Assembly: GCA_037974335.1 (NCBI GenBank)
Contig: CM075760.1
Location: 22,863,538 to 22,927,537, forward strand
Source: Prionace glauca
Taxonomy: Eukaryota > Chordata > Chondrichthyes > Carcharhiniformes > Carcharhinidae
Length of the DNA stretch: 64,000 bases
Direction: 5' to 3'
The notes under the pieces are model-generated. The model ran no database searches, had not been told where the DNA came from, and saw nothing but the letters and a program-made list of their open reading frames with translations. The translations under genes and the position numbers were made by a program. This document shows positions 1 through 10,344 of this stretch, one piece after another (positions within the stretch are counted from its first letter, which is position 1; the number at the start of each line of letters is the position of its first letter).

Positions 1-126
1 ATTTGACGAAGATCTCTCGGGGGGAGAAACCTCTCACTAAGCAGCTGAGGGAGACGAAACTCTGAGCGGAGACGTCTTCTGCCGAGGGCAGGAGGACAGA
101 GACGACCGGTTCCCGCGGATTTGGAT
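1..126 (-). CDS. IgM heavy chain CH4 exon, 5' part (runs off window)
   Basis: This is the start of the fourth constant domain of the secreted or membrane mu chain. The minus strand shows an acceptor (CTGCAG, 127-132) followed by a phase-1 exon beginning ATCCAAATCCGCGG. It reads (D)[18 protein letters not shown], then an Ig-fold B strand with [12 protein letters not shown] and REIFVK at the window edge. The Cys and the GFSP turn are typical of the last mu domain, and the splice phase matches the other CH exons. It lies 804 bp downstream of CH3. The second half of the domain, the secretory tail and the membrane exons would lie beyond position 1. No long open frame marks it because the exon is cut at the edge. 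The assignment rests on order, phase and motif. Confidence 0.9.
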
Positions 127-317
127 CTGCAGAAAATGTACAATAAATGTCAATAAACTGGAGAGTTCTGGAGACAATGAAACCACAGGTTAAATGTCAG
201 GAAAATGTGCTTCGCTTCTGATTTTAACTCTTCCCATTTTTGATTTGCAGCTTGGAGGGGAGGTGAACACAATTCTTTTCTCAAATAACTCAGGAGGGGG
301 CGGAGTGGAAAGATTCA

Positions 318-908
318 GAAAGTTTACAGCATAGAATCAGGCCATTCGGCCCAACTAATCTACTTTTTCTTTTTGGTTTTCTGGTTTTTGATGCTCCACA
401 TCAGGCTCCTCCCTTCTTCTTCGATCTAAACCCAATAACATCGCCTTCAGTTCACTTTTCACTCATCAACACATCAAACTCCCCAGAAAAATATCAATCG
501 GCCCAGAGTCGATTAGTTCAGGAGAGTTCGCCTCTCATCCTCCTCCGCTCTAAGGAGAAAAGCCCCAGCTCCCTCAACCTTTCCTCATAAGACCTACCCT
601 CCAAACCAGGCAGCATCCTGGTAAATCTCCTCTGCACTCTCTCCAATGCTTCCACATCCTTCTTATAGTGAGGTGACTAGAACTGCGCACAATATTCCAA
701 ATGTGGTCTCACCAAGGCCCTGTACACTTGCAGTATAACCCCACGGCTCTTAAACTCTAACCCCCTGTTAATAAACACTAACACACTTTAAGCCTTCTTC
801 ACGGCTCTATCCACTTGAGTGGCAATCTTCAGAGATCTGTGGATATGAACCCCGGGATCTTTCTGTTCCTCCACATTGCTCAGAACCCTGCCATTGACCC
901 TACATTTA
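318..908 (-). mobile_element. Old CR1-like LINE 3' fragment in the CH3-CH4 intron
   Basis: The minus strand carries decayed C-terminal reverse-transcriptase region text of the CR1 clade (the block encoding the YEERL..LGLFSL and RRFTRML-type motifs of intact copies elsewhere in the window). It ends near 318 in the 'gccattcggcc' 3' UTR signature shared by other copies. It is frame-broken and fills most of the intron. Confidence 0.7.
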
Positions 909-930
909 TTGCTTCAATCTCTCAGCTCAC

Positions 931-1239
931 CTGTTTCCTTGTGGATAGATGCTCTTAGAGGAGTCGGCAGATCCTGATGGTTCACCACGCAGTCAAACAC
1001 AGCCGCACTCAGCCAGGCTTGTGTGGAGATGTTTAATTTGCTGATCACGCTGTCACGATCCGCTCCGGGCTTTTCGGCAATCTCTGATTTCAAATACTTC
1101 CTGTCTCGGATCCAGGACACGTTAACTCCATCAGGAGCATGAGAAATGATGCAGGTTAAGGTCACGGTCGCCTCCAGTAAGACCTGTTCTATTGGTGGTG
1201 GCTGTATCTTCACTGTGGTATCAAGGCACGGGAGAGGAT
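931..1239 (-). CDS. IgM heavy chain CH3 exon
   Basis: Third mu constant domain, 309 bp, phase 1 at both ends. The acceptor is TTCACAG (AG at 1240-1241) and the donor is CAG/GTGAGC (925-930). The protein begins (D)[14 protein letters not shown], has the B-strand Cys in LTCIIS, the core Trp in VSWIRD and the F-strand Cys in FDCVVNH, and ends [10 protein letters not shown]-glycosylation sequons are visible at NVS and NIS. The Cys near the start (PLPC) is a candidate inter-heavy-chain bond, as is usual for this position in shark IgM. The open frame extends past both splice sites, so frame ends should not be taken as exon ends. The fold and residues match shark mu CH3 closely as I recall that family. 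Confidence 0.95.
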
Positions 1240-1684
1240 CTGTGAATGAGAAATGAAAATGAGCCCCAGTTCCCCTTCAGAAGCAGGACAGCAGTTTTCA
1301 GCCTGAAGGAGACAAAGTCGCCTTCAATATATCAATCTCTAACTCTCGCCTTTCACCTTCCATGGCGAATGGGAAGCCAGCTTGCTGTATGGAATTATTC
1401 CCTGTATTAAATATTGGAGCAGCGGTAACATTTCCATGAATCAGGATTGGAGAATTCCCAAACAAACACACCATCCTGAACTCAGGGAAAAAGTACTGAC
1501 CGTTGGTTTATAAATAGGGTGGATGCACTTTCTAATATTTTACCCCTGTGCTGTGACCTATGAAACATTCTCACATCTATTGTCTCTCCAAATTTTACCA
1601 GCTGTCTCAGGAACAAGCTGACATCAAGGCCACCTCACTCAGTATATTGTTTCAAACCGAAAGGGGGAACTCTTTTAAGGGGAG

Positions 1685-1960
1685 GCTGTGGTATATGGTG
1701 TCAATGGACTTATAACCTCGGGCAAGACTCTGGGGACACAGATTCGAATCCCATCATTGCAAATATGAAATTTGAATTTTGTAAAAATCTATAATTCAAA
1801 GTTGAAATGGTTCTCATGAAGCTATTGCTGTAAAACCCCTCCTAGTTCACAAATGTTCCTTACCAAAATCAACCTGCTGTCTTTATCTGGCCTGGCATGC
1901 ATGTGACTCCAGATTCACAGCAACGGGAGTGACACTTCAGTGCTCTCAGGTTTGGGAAAT
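1685..1960 (+). repeat. tRNA-derived SINE-like repeat in the CH2-CH3 intron
   Basis: It contains a B-box-like GATTCGAATCCC near 1743 and the later 'ctggcctggcatgcatgtgactccag' type block. The same layout recurs at 26580-26890. Diverged. Confidence 0.45.
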
Positions 1961-2152
1961 AAATGCACATCTCAGGAAGGTAGAACAAAAAATTGTTTTT
2001 CTGATGAAATTCTGAATGAGATATTGTCCTAATGCAGCAAACTACAGGACAATAACTCACAAGTTGTTCAATGCTTTGTACCAACTTTAATAGATCCCTA
2101 ATTCTGATTAACATCAGAATGATATATGTTGTCCTCTGTTTGAGTCTCTTAC

Positions 2153-2458
2153 CCTGAGATGCGCTGATGTTCAGACTCTGAGTGTGTCCTTGGTGAGTGA
2201 CCTGGCAGGTATAGACCGCTTTGCTGAACCATTCCCCAGCGGAGACTGTCAACCGACTGCTGGCCGAGAAGTTCCCGTTCACTTCACAGGGGGGAGAGGT
2301 AACAATTCCTGAATGCGTGGGTTCCCCATTCTTCAGCCAACTCACTTCCATTGACCCTGGCTGGAAATCGATGATTGAACAAACGATGATTGCGAATTTC
2401 CTGTGTGAGATTTCTTCACTGGAACTCACGGTGAGGATAACAGTTGGAGGGACACCAC
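2153..2458 (-). CDS. IgM heavy chain CH2 exon
   Basis: Second mu constant domain, 306 bp, phase 1 at both ends. The acceptor is CATCCAG (AG at 2459-2460) after a T-rich tract, and the donor is CAGG/GTAAGA (2147-2152). The last base of CH1 joins the first two of CH2 to give a junction Cys (TGT). The domain reads [12 protein letters not shown] at the start, VCSIIDF (B-strand Cys), VSWLKN (core Trp) and YTCQVTH (F-strand Cys), ending LNISASQ. N-glycosylation sequons are visible at NFS and NIS. The intron to CH1 is 420 bp and that to CH3 is 913 bp. The open frame continues into both introns, which is read-through and not coding. Confidence 0.95.
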
Positions 2459-2499
2459 CTGGATGACCATCAGGAAAAAAAAGCAGATCAGTCATTTCC

Positions 2500-2722
2500 T
2501 GCAGAAGATGTGGATCAATTAAACTTTTGTCAACAGAGGGTAGAGAGGGCGTGGAATGCCCTGCCTGCAGCAGTTGTGGACTCGCCAACTTTAAGGGCAT
2601 TCAAATGGTCAGTGGATAGGCATATGGATAACATTGGAATAGTTTAGGTTAGAGGGTCATGAGATTGGTTCCACTGGTCGGCGCAACATCGGGGGCCGAA
2701 GGGCCTGTACTGCGCTGTAATG
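2500..2722 (+). mobile_element. CR1-clade LINE 3' end in the CH1-CH2 intron
   Basis: It encodes the terminal motif [21 protein letters not shown] (visible as [11 protein letters not shown]), then a 3' UTR with 'gggccgaagggcctgtactg', and ends in TTCTATG-type short direct repeats (2707-2722). These are the hallmark of CR1-type 3' ends. Sense orientation is opposite to the Ig gene. Confidence 0.8.
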
Positions 2723-2878
2723 GTCTATGTTCTATGTTCTAACTCATTTGCAGTCAATAGACACTAACTGGACCAATCCAAAGGGCCGGATTGTGCACAT
2801 CTATTTAACTGAGTTATAACCAAGGCCCTACATGTTAACCCCAGTGTTTCTGTTTCACACAAGCTCCACAACACTTAC

Positions 2879-3178
2879 ATGGTATTTCAATGCTCTTGAC
2901 TGTGCTCATGTGTCGAACCTCACAGTCAATTCTGGGGCATTCTCCCGCTGAGTCGCTGATGGTTAACTGGCTGCTCAGGGTGTAGGTTCCCTTCGTGTTT
3001 CTCACTGACGGGTAAGTCTTAAACCCACTGGGGATCGTTTGCCCATTTTTCTTCCAGGTCACTTTGGAGACATCTGGAGAGTAATCCATCGCCAAACATC
3101 CGAAGGTGATGGAGCCGTCGGAGTTCTGTTGCTGACAGGGGGAGACCAGGACGTAGAGATTGGGCGGAGATGGTGTCG
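2879..3178 (-). CDS. IgM heavy chain CH1 exon
   Basis: First mu constant domain, 300 bp, phase 1 at both ends. The acceptor is TTTCCCAG (AG at 3179-3180) and the donor is CCAT/GTAAGT (2873-2878). With the single G left by JH it starts (A)TPSPPNLYVLVSPCQQQ, where the Cys is the expected light-chain bonding residue. FGCLAMDYSP (B-strand Cys), VTWKKNG (core Trp) and RIDCEVRH (F-strand Cys) follow, ending SIEIPC. These residues are those of shark IgM CH1 rather than IgW or IgNAR. It is separated from JH by 10.8 kb. Intact. Confidence 0.95.
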
Positions 3179-3269
3179 CTGGGAAAGAATAGCCAAATAA
3201 ATAAGGTAGACTCTTACTTGCGTTTATTAAGTCATCAAACATATTGTTACAAATAGGTTTCTATATTAG

Positions 3270-3412
3270 ATATAGCTCTTGGTGTTAAAGGGATGAAGGG
3301 ACATGGGTCGTAGGTGTGATCAGGATAGTGATGAGCTCTGACCAAAGTGAATGGTGGAGTAGGCCCAAAGGGCCGAATGGCCTACTCCAGCTTCTATTTT
3401 CTATGTTTCTAT
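3270..3412 (+). mobile_element. CR1-like LINE 3' UTR fragment
   Basis: It has the 3' UTR signature 'gggccgaatggcctactcc' followed by a TTCTATTTTCTATG-type tail at 3392-3411. Only the 3' tip remains. Confidence 0.6.
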
Positions 3413-3734
3413 CTCCAACATTGATTAGAATTATGAACTTATCCCTAATATTTCCCGATTAAATCTTTCATCCACCTTTGAGATGTTGTTACTTCTATCA
3501 TTTGGGAATTGTCATCTCTGTAGAAACTCATATCCCTGTCTCCACTTCTATCAAATTAGGAAGAAAAAAAACACATTCTGTTAGTCTCACAATGACATGT
3601 CATTCATTCGATTAACAGAGAAGAGGAAAACTTTTGTCCATTATTGCAGCAACTGTTTATTTCTCAACAACAGCAGTGTGTGATGAACCGCTGTTTATTT
3701 CTCAAACAACAACACTTTGTCATGAAGAAGTTCT

Positions 3735-3873
3735 CCCTTCATTCAGACTATCCACTCACCTGATGATGGAGCTCCAACAGTTTGTGATTCCAAATAAACC
3801 TGTTGGACTTTAACCTGGTGTTGTGGGAATCCTTACTGTGCCCACACCAACCTCACTCCGGCATCTCCACATA
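3735..3873 (-). repeat. Dispersed repeat ('GTGGAGATGCCGG' type), partial
   Basis: On the minus strand it begins ATGTGGAGATGCCGGAG and carries the 'caacaccaggttaaagtccaacagg' block that also occurs twice at 41479-41651. It is a dispersed element I have seen described in cartilaginous-fish sequence; I cannot name the family with certainty. Confidence 0.55.
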
Positions 3874-4179
3874 GTTTTGGAAATTGCCTGGGTTCAAACT
3901 GATTGGTGCCCCTTCCTCTCTCCAACTCACTGTCTCTCACTCCACAAAACGGAGATTAGTAACTTTGCTTCAAAAATACCTCCGGAATGAATACTTACTG
4001 AATGATCAGGAAACTCTAAATGTGATTATAAATTCAAATAAATCCAACATTGACTCATTGAGGGATCATACATTAATAGCAAGAATTTCCCATTCGGCCC
4101 CTGAAGTCTCCTCCATCATTCACTGAGATTACAGATAAACCGATTGTGGTGCTAGCTCTATTCTGAACCTCCTCACTCT

Positions 4180-4890
4180 GCCCATCCATCACCCGCTCTC
4201 TGCTCATTTCCCCCAGCTCTTTGCCCTTTCCCCTTTCACGGTGGCTCTTTTCCCCTTTTATCCAGCTCTCTGTATTTCCACCTGGTTCTCTACGCTTTCC
4301 TCCAGCTCTGTGCCCTCTCCCCCGGCTCTCTGTTCTTTCCCTCAGCTCCCTACGCTGTCCCTCAGCTCTCTGACCTCTGTCCCTGCTCCCTACCCTCTTT
4401 CTCCTTTCCCCCGGCTCTCTGACCTTTCCCCCTGACTCTCCTGCCCTTTCCCCTGGGCTCTCTACCCTGTCCGTTGGCTCTCTGCCCTTTCTCCTGCCTC
4501 CCTGCCCTTTTTCGTGCCTCCCCGCACTTTTTCCTTGTTCTCTCCCCTTTCCCTGGTCTTTCTCCCCTTTCCCCCATCTCTCTACCCTTCCTTTCGGCTC
4601 TCTCCCCTTTCACTGGTCTCTCTGCCCTTTCCCCTTGCTCCCTGCCCTTTCCCCTCTCTCTCTTCTCTTTTCCACGGCTTTCCGCTCTGTTCCCCGGCTA
4701 TGTGCCCTTTCTCCGGCCTCTCGGCCCTTCCCCCAGCTCTCTGCTGTTTCCCCTGGCTCTCAGCCCACCCCCACCCCGGCTCTCTGCCCTTTCCCACGCC
4801 TTCTGTTCTCCCCTGACTCTTTGCCATTGTCCCTGGCCCCGAGCCCCCAGCAATTCCCTCCAGCTCTCTGCACTCCCAGGGCAGCTCCCA
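4180..4890 (-). repeat. Sense-strand G/A-rich minisatellite with AGCT sites (switch-like position)
   Basis: Units of about 20-22 bp built on AGAGAGCC-GGGGAAAGGGC (minus strand) repeat over about 700 bp. The non-template strand of the Ig gene is the G-rich one. AGCT occurs at about 4154, 4215, 4264, 4304, 4344, 4364, 4735, 4862 and 4882. It lies 1.0-1.7 kb upstream of CH1 inside the J-C intron. Long open frames across it, on both strands, are a product of the repeat. Confidence 0.75.
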
Positions 4891-4964
4891 CCTTTGAACA
4901 CCAAACTGCAGCTTGAGATCTTTCTTCTCTCTCGTTGCAGACCCTCCCCACACAGATTCAGTGA

Positions 4965-6715
4965 GTGTGAGTGAGAGAATGTGAGTGTGTGAGGGTGAGT
5001 GATTAGATGAGTCAGAGTGGATGAGTGATGTGTGAAGGAATGTGGGTAAGTGAGGGTGAGTGAGTGAAGTTCTTTGAGTGAGGGTGAGTGATTGAGGGTG
5101 AGGAAGTGTGGGTGAGAGAGCGTGAGTAATTGAGGGTGTGTGTGAGAGGGTAGGTGAGTGAAGGTGGCTGAATGTGAGTGAAGGTGGCTGGATGAGTGTA
5201 GGTAAGCAAGATTGAAATAATAACGGAGAGTGAGTGAGGATGTGTGAAGGTTCGTGGAGATGGGTGAGTGGAAGTGAGTGAGATTGAGTGAATGAGGGTG
5301 TGAATGTAACTGTGTATGTAAGGGTTGAGATTAATAAGTCAGGGTGTGTTATTGAGGGTGGTGTGTGAGGGAGAATGAATGTGGATGGGTGGGAGAGTGA
5401 GGGTGATTGAGTGAAGGTGTTTGATGAGGATGAGTGATTGAGGATTTGTGAGTTAGGTTGCGTGATGTTGAGTGATGATGAGTATGTGAGCTTGTGTGAG
5501 TGAAGGTAGGTGTGTGAGTTTGAGTCAGTTTGAATGGGTGAGGTGGCATAAGTGAGAGAGAGACAGAGAGAGGGTCATTGAGTTGAGTCTCTGGGGGTGA
5601 GTGAGTGAGTGTGAGAGAATGGGGTGAATGAGTGAGGATGAGTGAGACTGAGTGAGACTGGGTGAGTGAGAACGGATTAGTTGGATGAGTGAATGAAGGT
5701 GAGTATGAATGTTGGTGACTGGCTGAGGGTCTAAGTCAGTGAGTGAGGTTTAGTGAGTGAGGCTGAGTGAGTGATGGTGTATGACTGTGGGTGGCTGAGT
5801 GACAGTGAGTTAATGAGGGCGCGTGAGGGTGAGTTCGTGAGAGTGAGTGAGTGAATGTGGGTGCGTGACTGAGGGTGTGAGAGTGAGTGAATGTGAGTGA
5901 GTCAGTGAGGGTGTGAGAATGAGTGAGTCAGGGTGAGTGATTGAGGTTGAATGAGTGAAGTTGAATGAGTGTTTGTGGGTGAGTGAGGATGGACGAGAGT
6001 GAGTGAGCAAATATGAGTGAGTGAGTGAGGGTATGAGGATGAGTGAATCAGGGCGTGTGTTTGCGTGAACGAATGAGCTTGAATGAGGGTGTGTGAGTGC
6101 TTGTGGGCGAGTGAGTGAGAATGGATGAGAGTGAGTGAGTGAGTATGAGTGAGTGATTGTGAGTGAGTGAGTGAGTGTGAGTGACTCAGGGTGAATCAGG
6201 ATCCGTGAGTTTCTGAGGTTGAGTGCGTGAGGGCGAGTGCGTGAGGGTGGGTGAGGGGGGATGAGTGAGTGGGGATGAGTGAGTGGGGATGAGTGAGTGG
6301 AGGTGAGTGAGTGGGGGTGAGTGAGAGGGGGTGAGTGAGAGGGGGTGAGTGAGAGGGTGTGAGGGTGTGAGGGAGTGTGTGTGAGGGAGTGAGTGTGAGG
6401 GAGTGAGTGTGAGGGTGGATGAGTGAGCAAGGGTGAGTGAGTGAGGGTGAGTGATTGGGGATGAGTGATTGTGGTTGAGTGTGTGAGGGTGAGTGAGTGA
6501 GGGTGAGTGAGAGAGAGTGTGTCAGTGAGGGAAGGTGGGTAAGTGAGGGTGAGTGAGTGAAGTTATTTGAGTGAGGATGAGTGATTGAGGGTGAGTGAGA
6601 GAGAGTGTGTCAGTGAGGAAAGGTGGGTAAGTGAGGGTGAGTGAGTGAAGTTATTTGAGTGAGGATGAGAGATTGAGGGTGAGTGAGTGAGTGACAGTGA
6701 GGGTGAGAGAGTCAG
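4965..6715 (+). repeat. TGAG/GTGAGTGAGGG minisatellite, about 1.7 kb
   Basis: Near-continuous variants of GTGAGTGAG with interspersed GGG run through the stretch, including one duplicated block (6498-6560 versus 6590-6640). The G-rich strand is the template strand of the Ig gene. It sits in the J-C intron. The Ser/His/Thr/Pro-rich open frames on the minus strand are artefacts. Confidence 0.9.
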
Positions 6716-7302
6716 TGAGCCACTTCCTCCTCTCCCTCTCCATCGATCTTTTCCCGATTCTCTCCATTGATCAGCTTTCAGTAACAGGGCTGTGTAAAGT
6801 CAGGAATCAGTGTAGATCACCGGGCAGCTGCTGTAATGTCGGGGCCTTTCTTTCAGAAACACGGATCAGTGAACAAATAGACAGACTGAGGGAGGTGGAA
6901 GGGAAGCTTCCAGCAAAACTAGGGTCACACAGGAATCAAACACCAAGTTTACACCAGTATTGGGGAGCCAGGCGGACTTAGTCTCAGCCAGATCCCTTCT
7001 TATTGATTGTGTCTATGTGACCGGTGTAACACATGGAAATCCCTACTTCTGATCTCATGTTGGATGAAATGTGTCATTGATGAAGCAATAGAAGATTGTT
7101 GGTCCCAGAACAGCCCCCTGCCGAACTCCTGCAGTGATTTCTCAACTTAGATGTTTGACCTCCAACAACCATCACCATCTTGCTTTGTGCTAAATATGAC
7201 TCCAAACAGAGAAGAATTTCCAGCTGAAACTTATTCACATGAGTTTTACACGGGCTTCCCGATCCCACCCTCATTCAAATGTTACCGGGGGAGGGGGGAG
7301 GG

Positions 7303-7612
7303 GGTGGCCGAGGTGGCACAGCGATTAACGCTGCTGCCTCACAGTTCAATTCCCGATATGAGTCATTGTGTATGGCGTTAGTAAGTTCACCCCGTGTCTG
7401 CTTGGGTTTCCTTCGGATGCTCCTGTTTCCTCCCGCAGTCCAAAGACGTTTGGGTTCAGGGGACTGGCCGTGCGAATAGGTTCAGGAGGTCTAGTTAGAG
7501 TAAACATATGTGGTTATGGGGATAGGGCTTTGGTAGGATTCCTGTTGATGCAGGCTTGATGGGCTGAATGGCCTCCTTCTGTACTGTAGGATCTCGTGAT
7601 TCTATTCTATGA
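7303..7612 (+). mobile_element. tRNA-derived SINE, nearly full length
   Basis: The A-box-like start 'ggtggcacagcgattaacgc' and a decayed B box (GTTCAATTCCC) form the tRNA-like head. The body 'tctgcttgggtttccttcgg' and 'tcctcccgcagtccaaagac' follow, ending in a 'ggcctccttctgtactgtagg' tail. Many related copies occur in this window. Confidence 0.8.
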
Positions 7613-7639
7613 TGTAAATGACAGTCTCTCTGACGTATG

Positions 7640-7890
7640 TGAGGTGGAAAGTGTGTGAGAGGGTGTTTGGGTGTGTGTTTGATAGAGAGAGGGGTGAATG
7701 TGTGTGTGAAGGTGCCTGTGTGTGACAGATTGTGTTTGCACATGTGTGAGACAGTGGGCTGCGTTTGCAAGAGGGGGCAGTGTGCCAACTAGAAAGCAAA
7801 CATACTGTTCATGTGTGTGTGGAAGTGTGCACGGGATTGTGTGTGAGTGAGAAAGATGTGTGCAATGTGTGTGGGTGACAGAAGCAAAGT

Positions 7891-7922
<32 letters not shown>

Positions 7923-8505
7923 CAGAGAATGTTTGCGCGAGACTGTGCTTATGTGAGAGACTGTGTCTGTGTGTTAGTTGGAGTGTGTGCATAGGTCTAT
8001 GTTTGTGAGAGAGTGTGAGCGAGCTAGTGTGAGAGAGAGCAAGAATGTACAGGTGTGAGATAATCTGTGCAACAGAGATAGAAATATGTGTGTGTGAGAG
8101 AGAGAGAATGAGATGCAAGTGCAAGAGGAATTGTGAGAGAGTGTGTGTGAATAAATGTGAGACAACTTGAGCGTGTGTGACAGAGTGTGGGAGAGAGATT
8201 GCATGTGTGAGAGCATGAGACTATGTTTATGTGTGTGTGTGTCTGCGTGTAAGAGAGAATGTGTGTGGAGATGTGTGCGTGTGAGTGTTTTTGTGTATGA
8301 GATGTGAGAGACTGATTGAGAGAGTGAGAGTATGTCTGGATTTGTATTTGAAACAGAGTATGTAGACCGTGAGAGAAAGAGAATGTGTGTGAGATATCGT
8401 ATGAGAGAGAAAGTAAGTGTGCGTGTGTATGTGTGAGAGAATATGAGCGTCTCTCTATGTGTATTTATGTGTGTGAGAGTGTGTGATGTGTGTAAGTCTC
8501 TATCT
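7640..8505 (+). repeat. GTGTGTGAGAGA simple-repeat block
   Basis: Interspersed (GT)n and (GA)n with an uninterrupted (GT) tract near 7888-7922. It lies in the J-C intron next to the SINE. Confidence 0.9.
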
Positions 8506-8744
8506 GGCTGATTCAGTCTGAAAAAGCACCCTCACTCCACACATACTCACCCATTCGCACAGTAAGTGGGAGTGACAAACGAGCACAATACGGACTGTGG
8601 GGCACGGGTTGGAAAAACACTTAAATATTTCACAAGTCAGTCACAATTGAATAATTTCCTCTTTCCTCAATGAGAGAAACTTGTAAATCCTCACGCAATC
8701 TGACACAATCCAGGGCAAAGCCACCCACAAGATTACCCGGCCCC

Positions 8745-9095
8745 TCATTCACCCTATTCACTCTCTCCATCACTAACAGGCAGTGTCAGCACTGTGTGTA
8801 TTATATACAACATGCACTGCAGCAATTCACCAAGGCTCCATAGATTACACTGTCCAAACCCGCTGCCTTTACATCCTAACAGGACAAGGGCAGCAGCCAC
8901 ATCTGAAACACTATAACCTGTAAGCTTCCCTCCAAAACACACAACATCCTGACCTGAAACAAATTCTCAATTCATTCATAATCGCTGGGTCAAAATCCTG
9001 GAACTCCCTGCCTAACAGCAGGGCGGATGTCTGCAGCATATGGACTGCAGTTGTTCAAGGATGCTTCATATCAATACTTTGTGAAGGAACAATTA
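8745..9095 (+). repeat. Dispersed repeat fragment ('aactccctgcctaacag' type)
   Basis: It shares 'ccaaggctcc', 'cctggaactccctgcctaacag' and 'gactgcagttgttcaagg' blocks with 29815-30165 and 19360-19560. Family not named. Confidence 0.55.
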
Positions 9096-9549
9096 GATTA
9101 AAAAGTCTGGCCGAGCAAATGTCTCTAAAATGCCTTTAGAAGATTAAAAATAATATGCAAGTGAATTTGACCCTTCTGTCAAACTAAACAGTTCAGGGGC
9201 TGCTGTAGTACGGAGCACAATATAGTAAATCTCACTTTGTATTTGTTCATCGATCATTCCCAAGGCCGGTACATCACTGCTTAAAAATCACCCAATTCTC
9301 CCTCTACAGCCTGATGTTTCTGCTTCTCTGATAGACACAATATGCTTCAGGGACTTAATTTCTGAGACAGACAGTCACATTTCTCACAGGGACAAGTGTA
9401 TTGAAGAAATAAATCAAATTTCAGTCCCCGAAATACAGCAGAAGGGGCCGGAAGATTTATAACCATTCAGAGAGATTCCTGGTCCCAACAGAGTGACCAC
9501 ACGCTCAGAAACAGAACAGACACAAACGGTGCAACAGCCGAGTTCCCAG

Positions 9550-9635
9550 CAGAAAGATTTGTTCAATCTGTCAATTTCATTCAAACTTTTGGATTCTCAT
9601 TGATCAATGGTCAACTTACAACAACAGAAAAGATA
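9550..9635. repeat. Array copy 1, left part (J-C intron duplication)
   Basis: It matches 11575-11650 base for base over long stretches (ctgtcaa.ttcattcaaa.ttttgggattct). The match resumes after an inserted LINE at 10345-10570, against 11660-11870. This shows that the intron segment was tandemly duplicated before the LINE came in. Confidence 0.65.
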
Positions 9636-10340
9636 TTTTGCAAGGATATTTTGGCCCTGGAGGGAATGCAGAGGAGGTTTACTAGGCTGATACCAGAGTC
9701 GAGGGGATTGAGCTATGAGGAGAGGCTGAATAAACTAGGCTTGTACTCGTTAGAGTTTAGAAGAATGAGGGGAGATCTCATTGAGACGTGTATGATGATG
9801 AATGGGATGGATAGGATAGAACAAAGAACAAAGAACAAAGAACAAAACAACACGGGAAACAGGCCCTTCGGCCCAACGAGCCCGCGCCGCCGTCCCATGG
9901 TCAGTGACCTATTCATGACTCTAGTCTATGCCTAATGTGTGAGGATCAGGGAGGTCCAATATAGGGACAATTTGTTACCCAACCAATCAATAGAGGTGGA
10001 GAGACTCTTCCCGCTCAAAAAAGACAGTAGGACTAGGGGGCACAGCCTCAAGATGAAGGGGAGGCGGTTTAGAACAGAGTTGAGGAGGAACTTCTTCACT
10101 CAAAGGGTGGTGAATCTCTGGAATTCTCTGCCCGTTGAAGTGGTGGAGGCTACATCGCTAAATATTTTTAAGAAGCGGGTTGATAGGTTTTTGATAAGAG
10201 AAGGGATTAAGGGTTATGGGGAGAGGGCGGCAAGGTGGAACTGAGCCACGACAGATCAGCCATGATCTTATTGAATGGCGGGGCGGGATCGAGGGGCTAG
10301 ATGGCCTACTCCTGCTCCTATTTCTTGTGTTCTTGTGTGT
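9636..10340 (+). mobile_element. CR1-clade LINE 3' part, interrupted by a second repeat
   Basis: It encodes the RT C-terminal region: ALEGMQRRFTRLIPE, GLSYEERLNKLGLYSLEF, then after an insertion RTRGHSLKMKG and FFTQRVVNLWNSLPVEVVE. It ends with TTCTTGTG direct repeats (10322-10337), a CR1-type tail. The reading frame is split at about 9829 by the insertion listed next. Confidence 0.9.
9829..9983 (-). mobile_element. Insertion of a second CR1 3' UTR fragment inside the LINE
   Basis: The (ACAAAG)n-type start and 'acaggcccttcggcccaacg' are the reverse of the 3' UTR of the copies at 24077 and 31556. The flanking LINE reads ATAGA on both sides, a candidate 5-bp target duplication. It stops at the point where the longer copies continue into 'cagcctaaaagcac', so it is 5' truncated. 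Confidence 0.75.
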
Positions 10341-10344
10341 GAAA

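Noticed and set aside
1869-2600. A 243-codon open frame on the minus strand
   Set aside because: Only the middle (2153-2458) is the CH2 exon. Both ends read into introns past good splice sites.
4241-4974. Several overlapping open frames of up to 166 codons
   Set aside because: Low-complexity Ser/Pro/Leu or Arg/Gly/Glu composition from the pyrimidine-rich minisatellite; open on both strands at once.
4965-6715. The TGAG array as a switch region
   Set aside because: The G-rich strand is the template strand of the Ig gene, opposite to known switch regions, and AGCT is essentially absent.
7303-7612. A tRNA gene
   Set aside because: It has A- and B-box-like pieces but belongs to a long SINE body with many relatives in the window; no cloverleaf gene is supported.
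5810-8216. Long Ser/Thr/His/Pro-rich frames on the minus strand
   Set aside because: Products of GTGAG and GTGTGAGA simple repeats.
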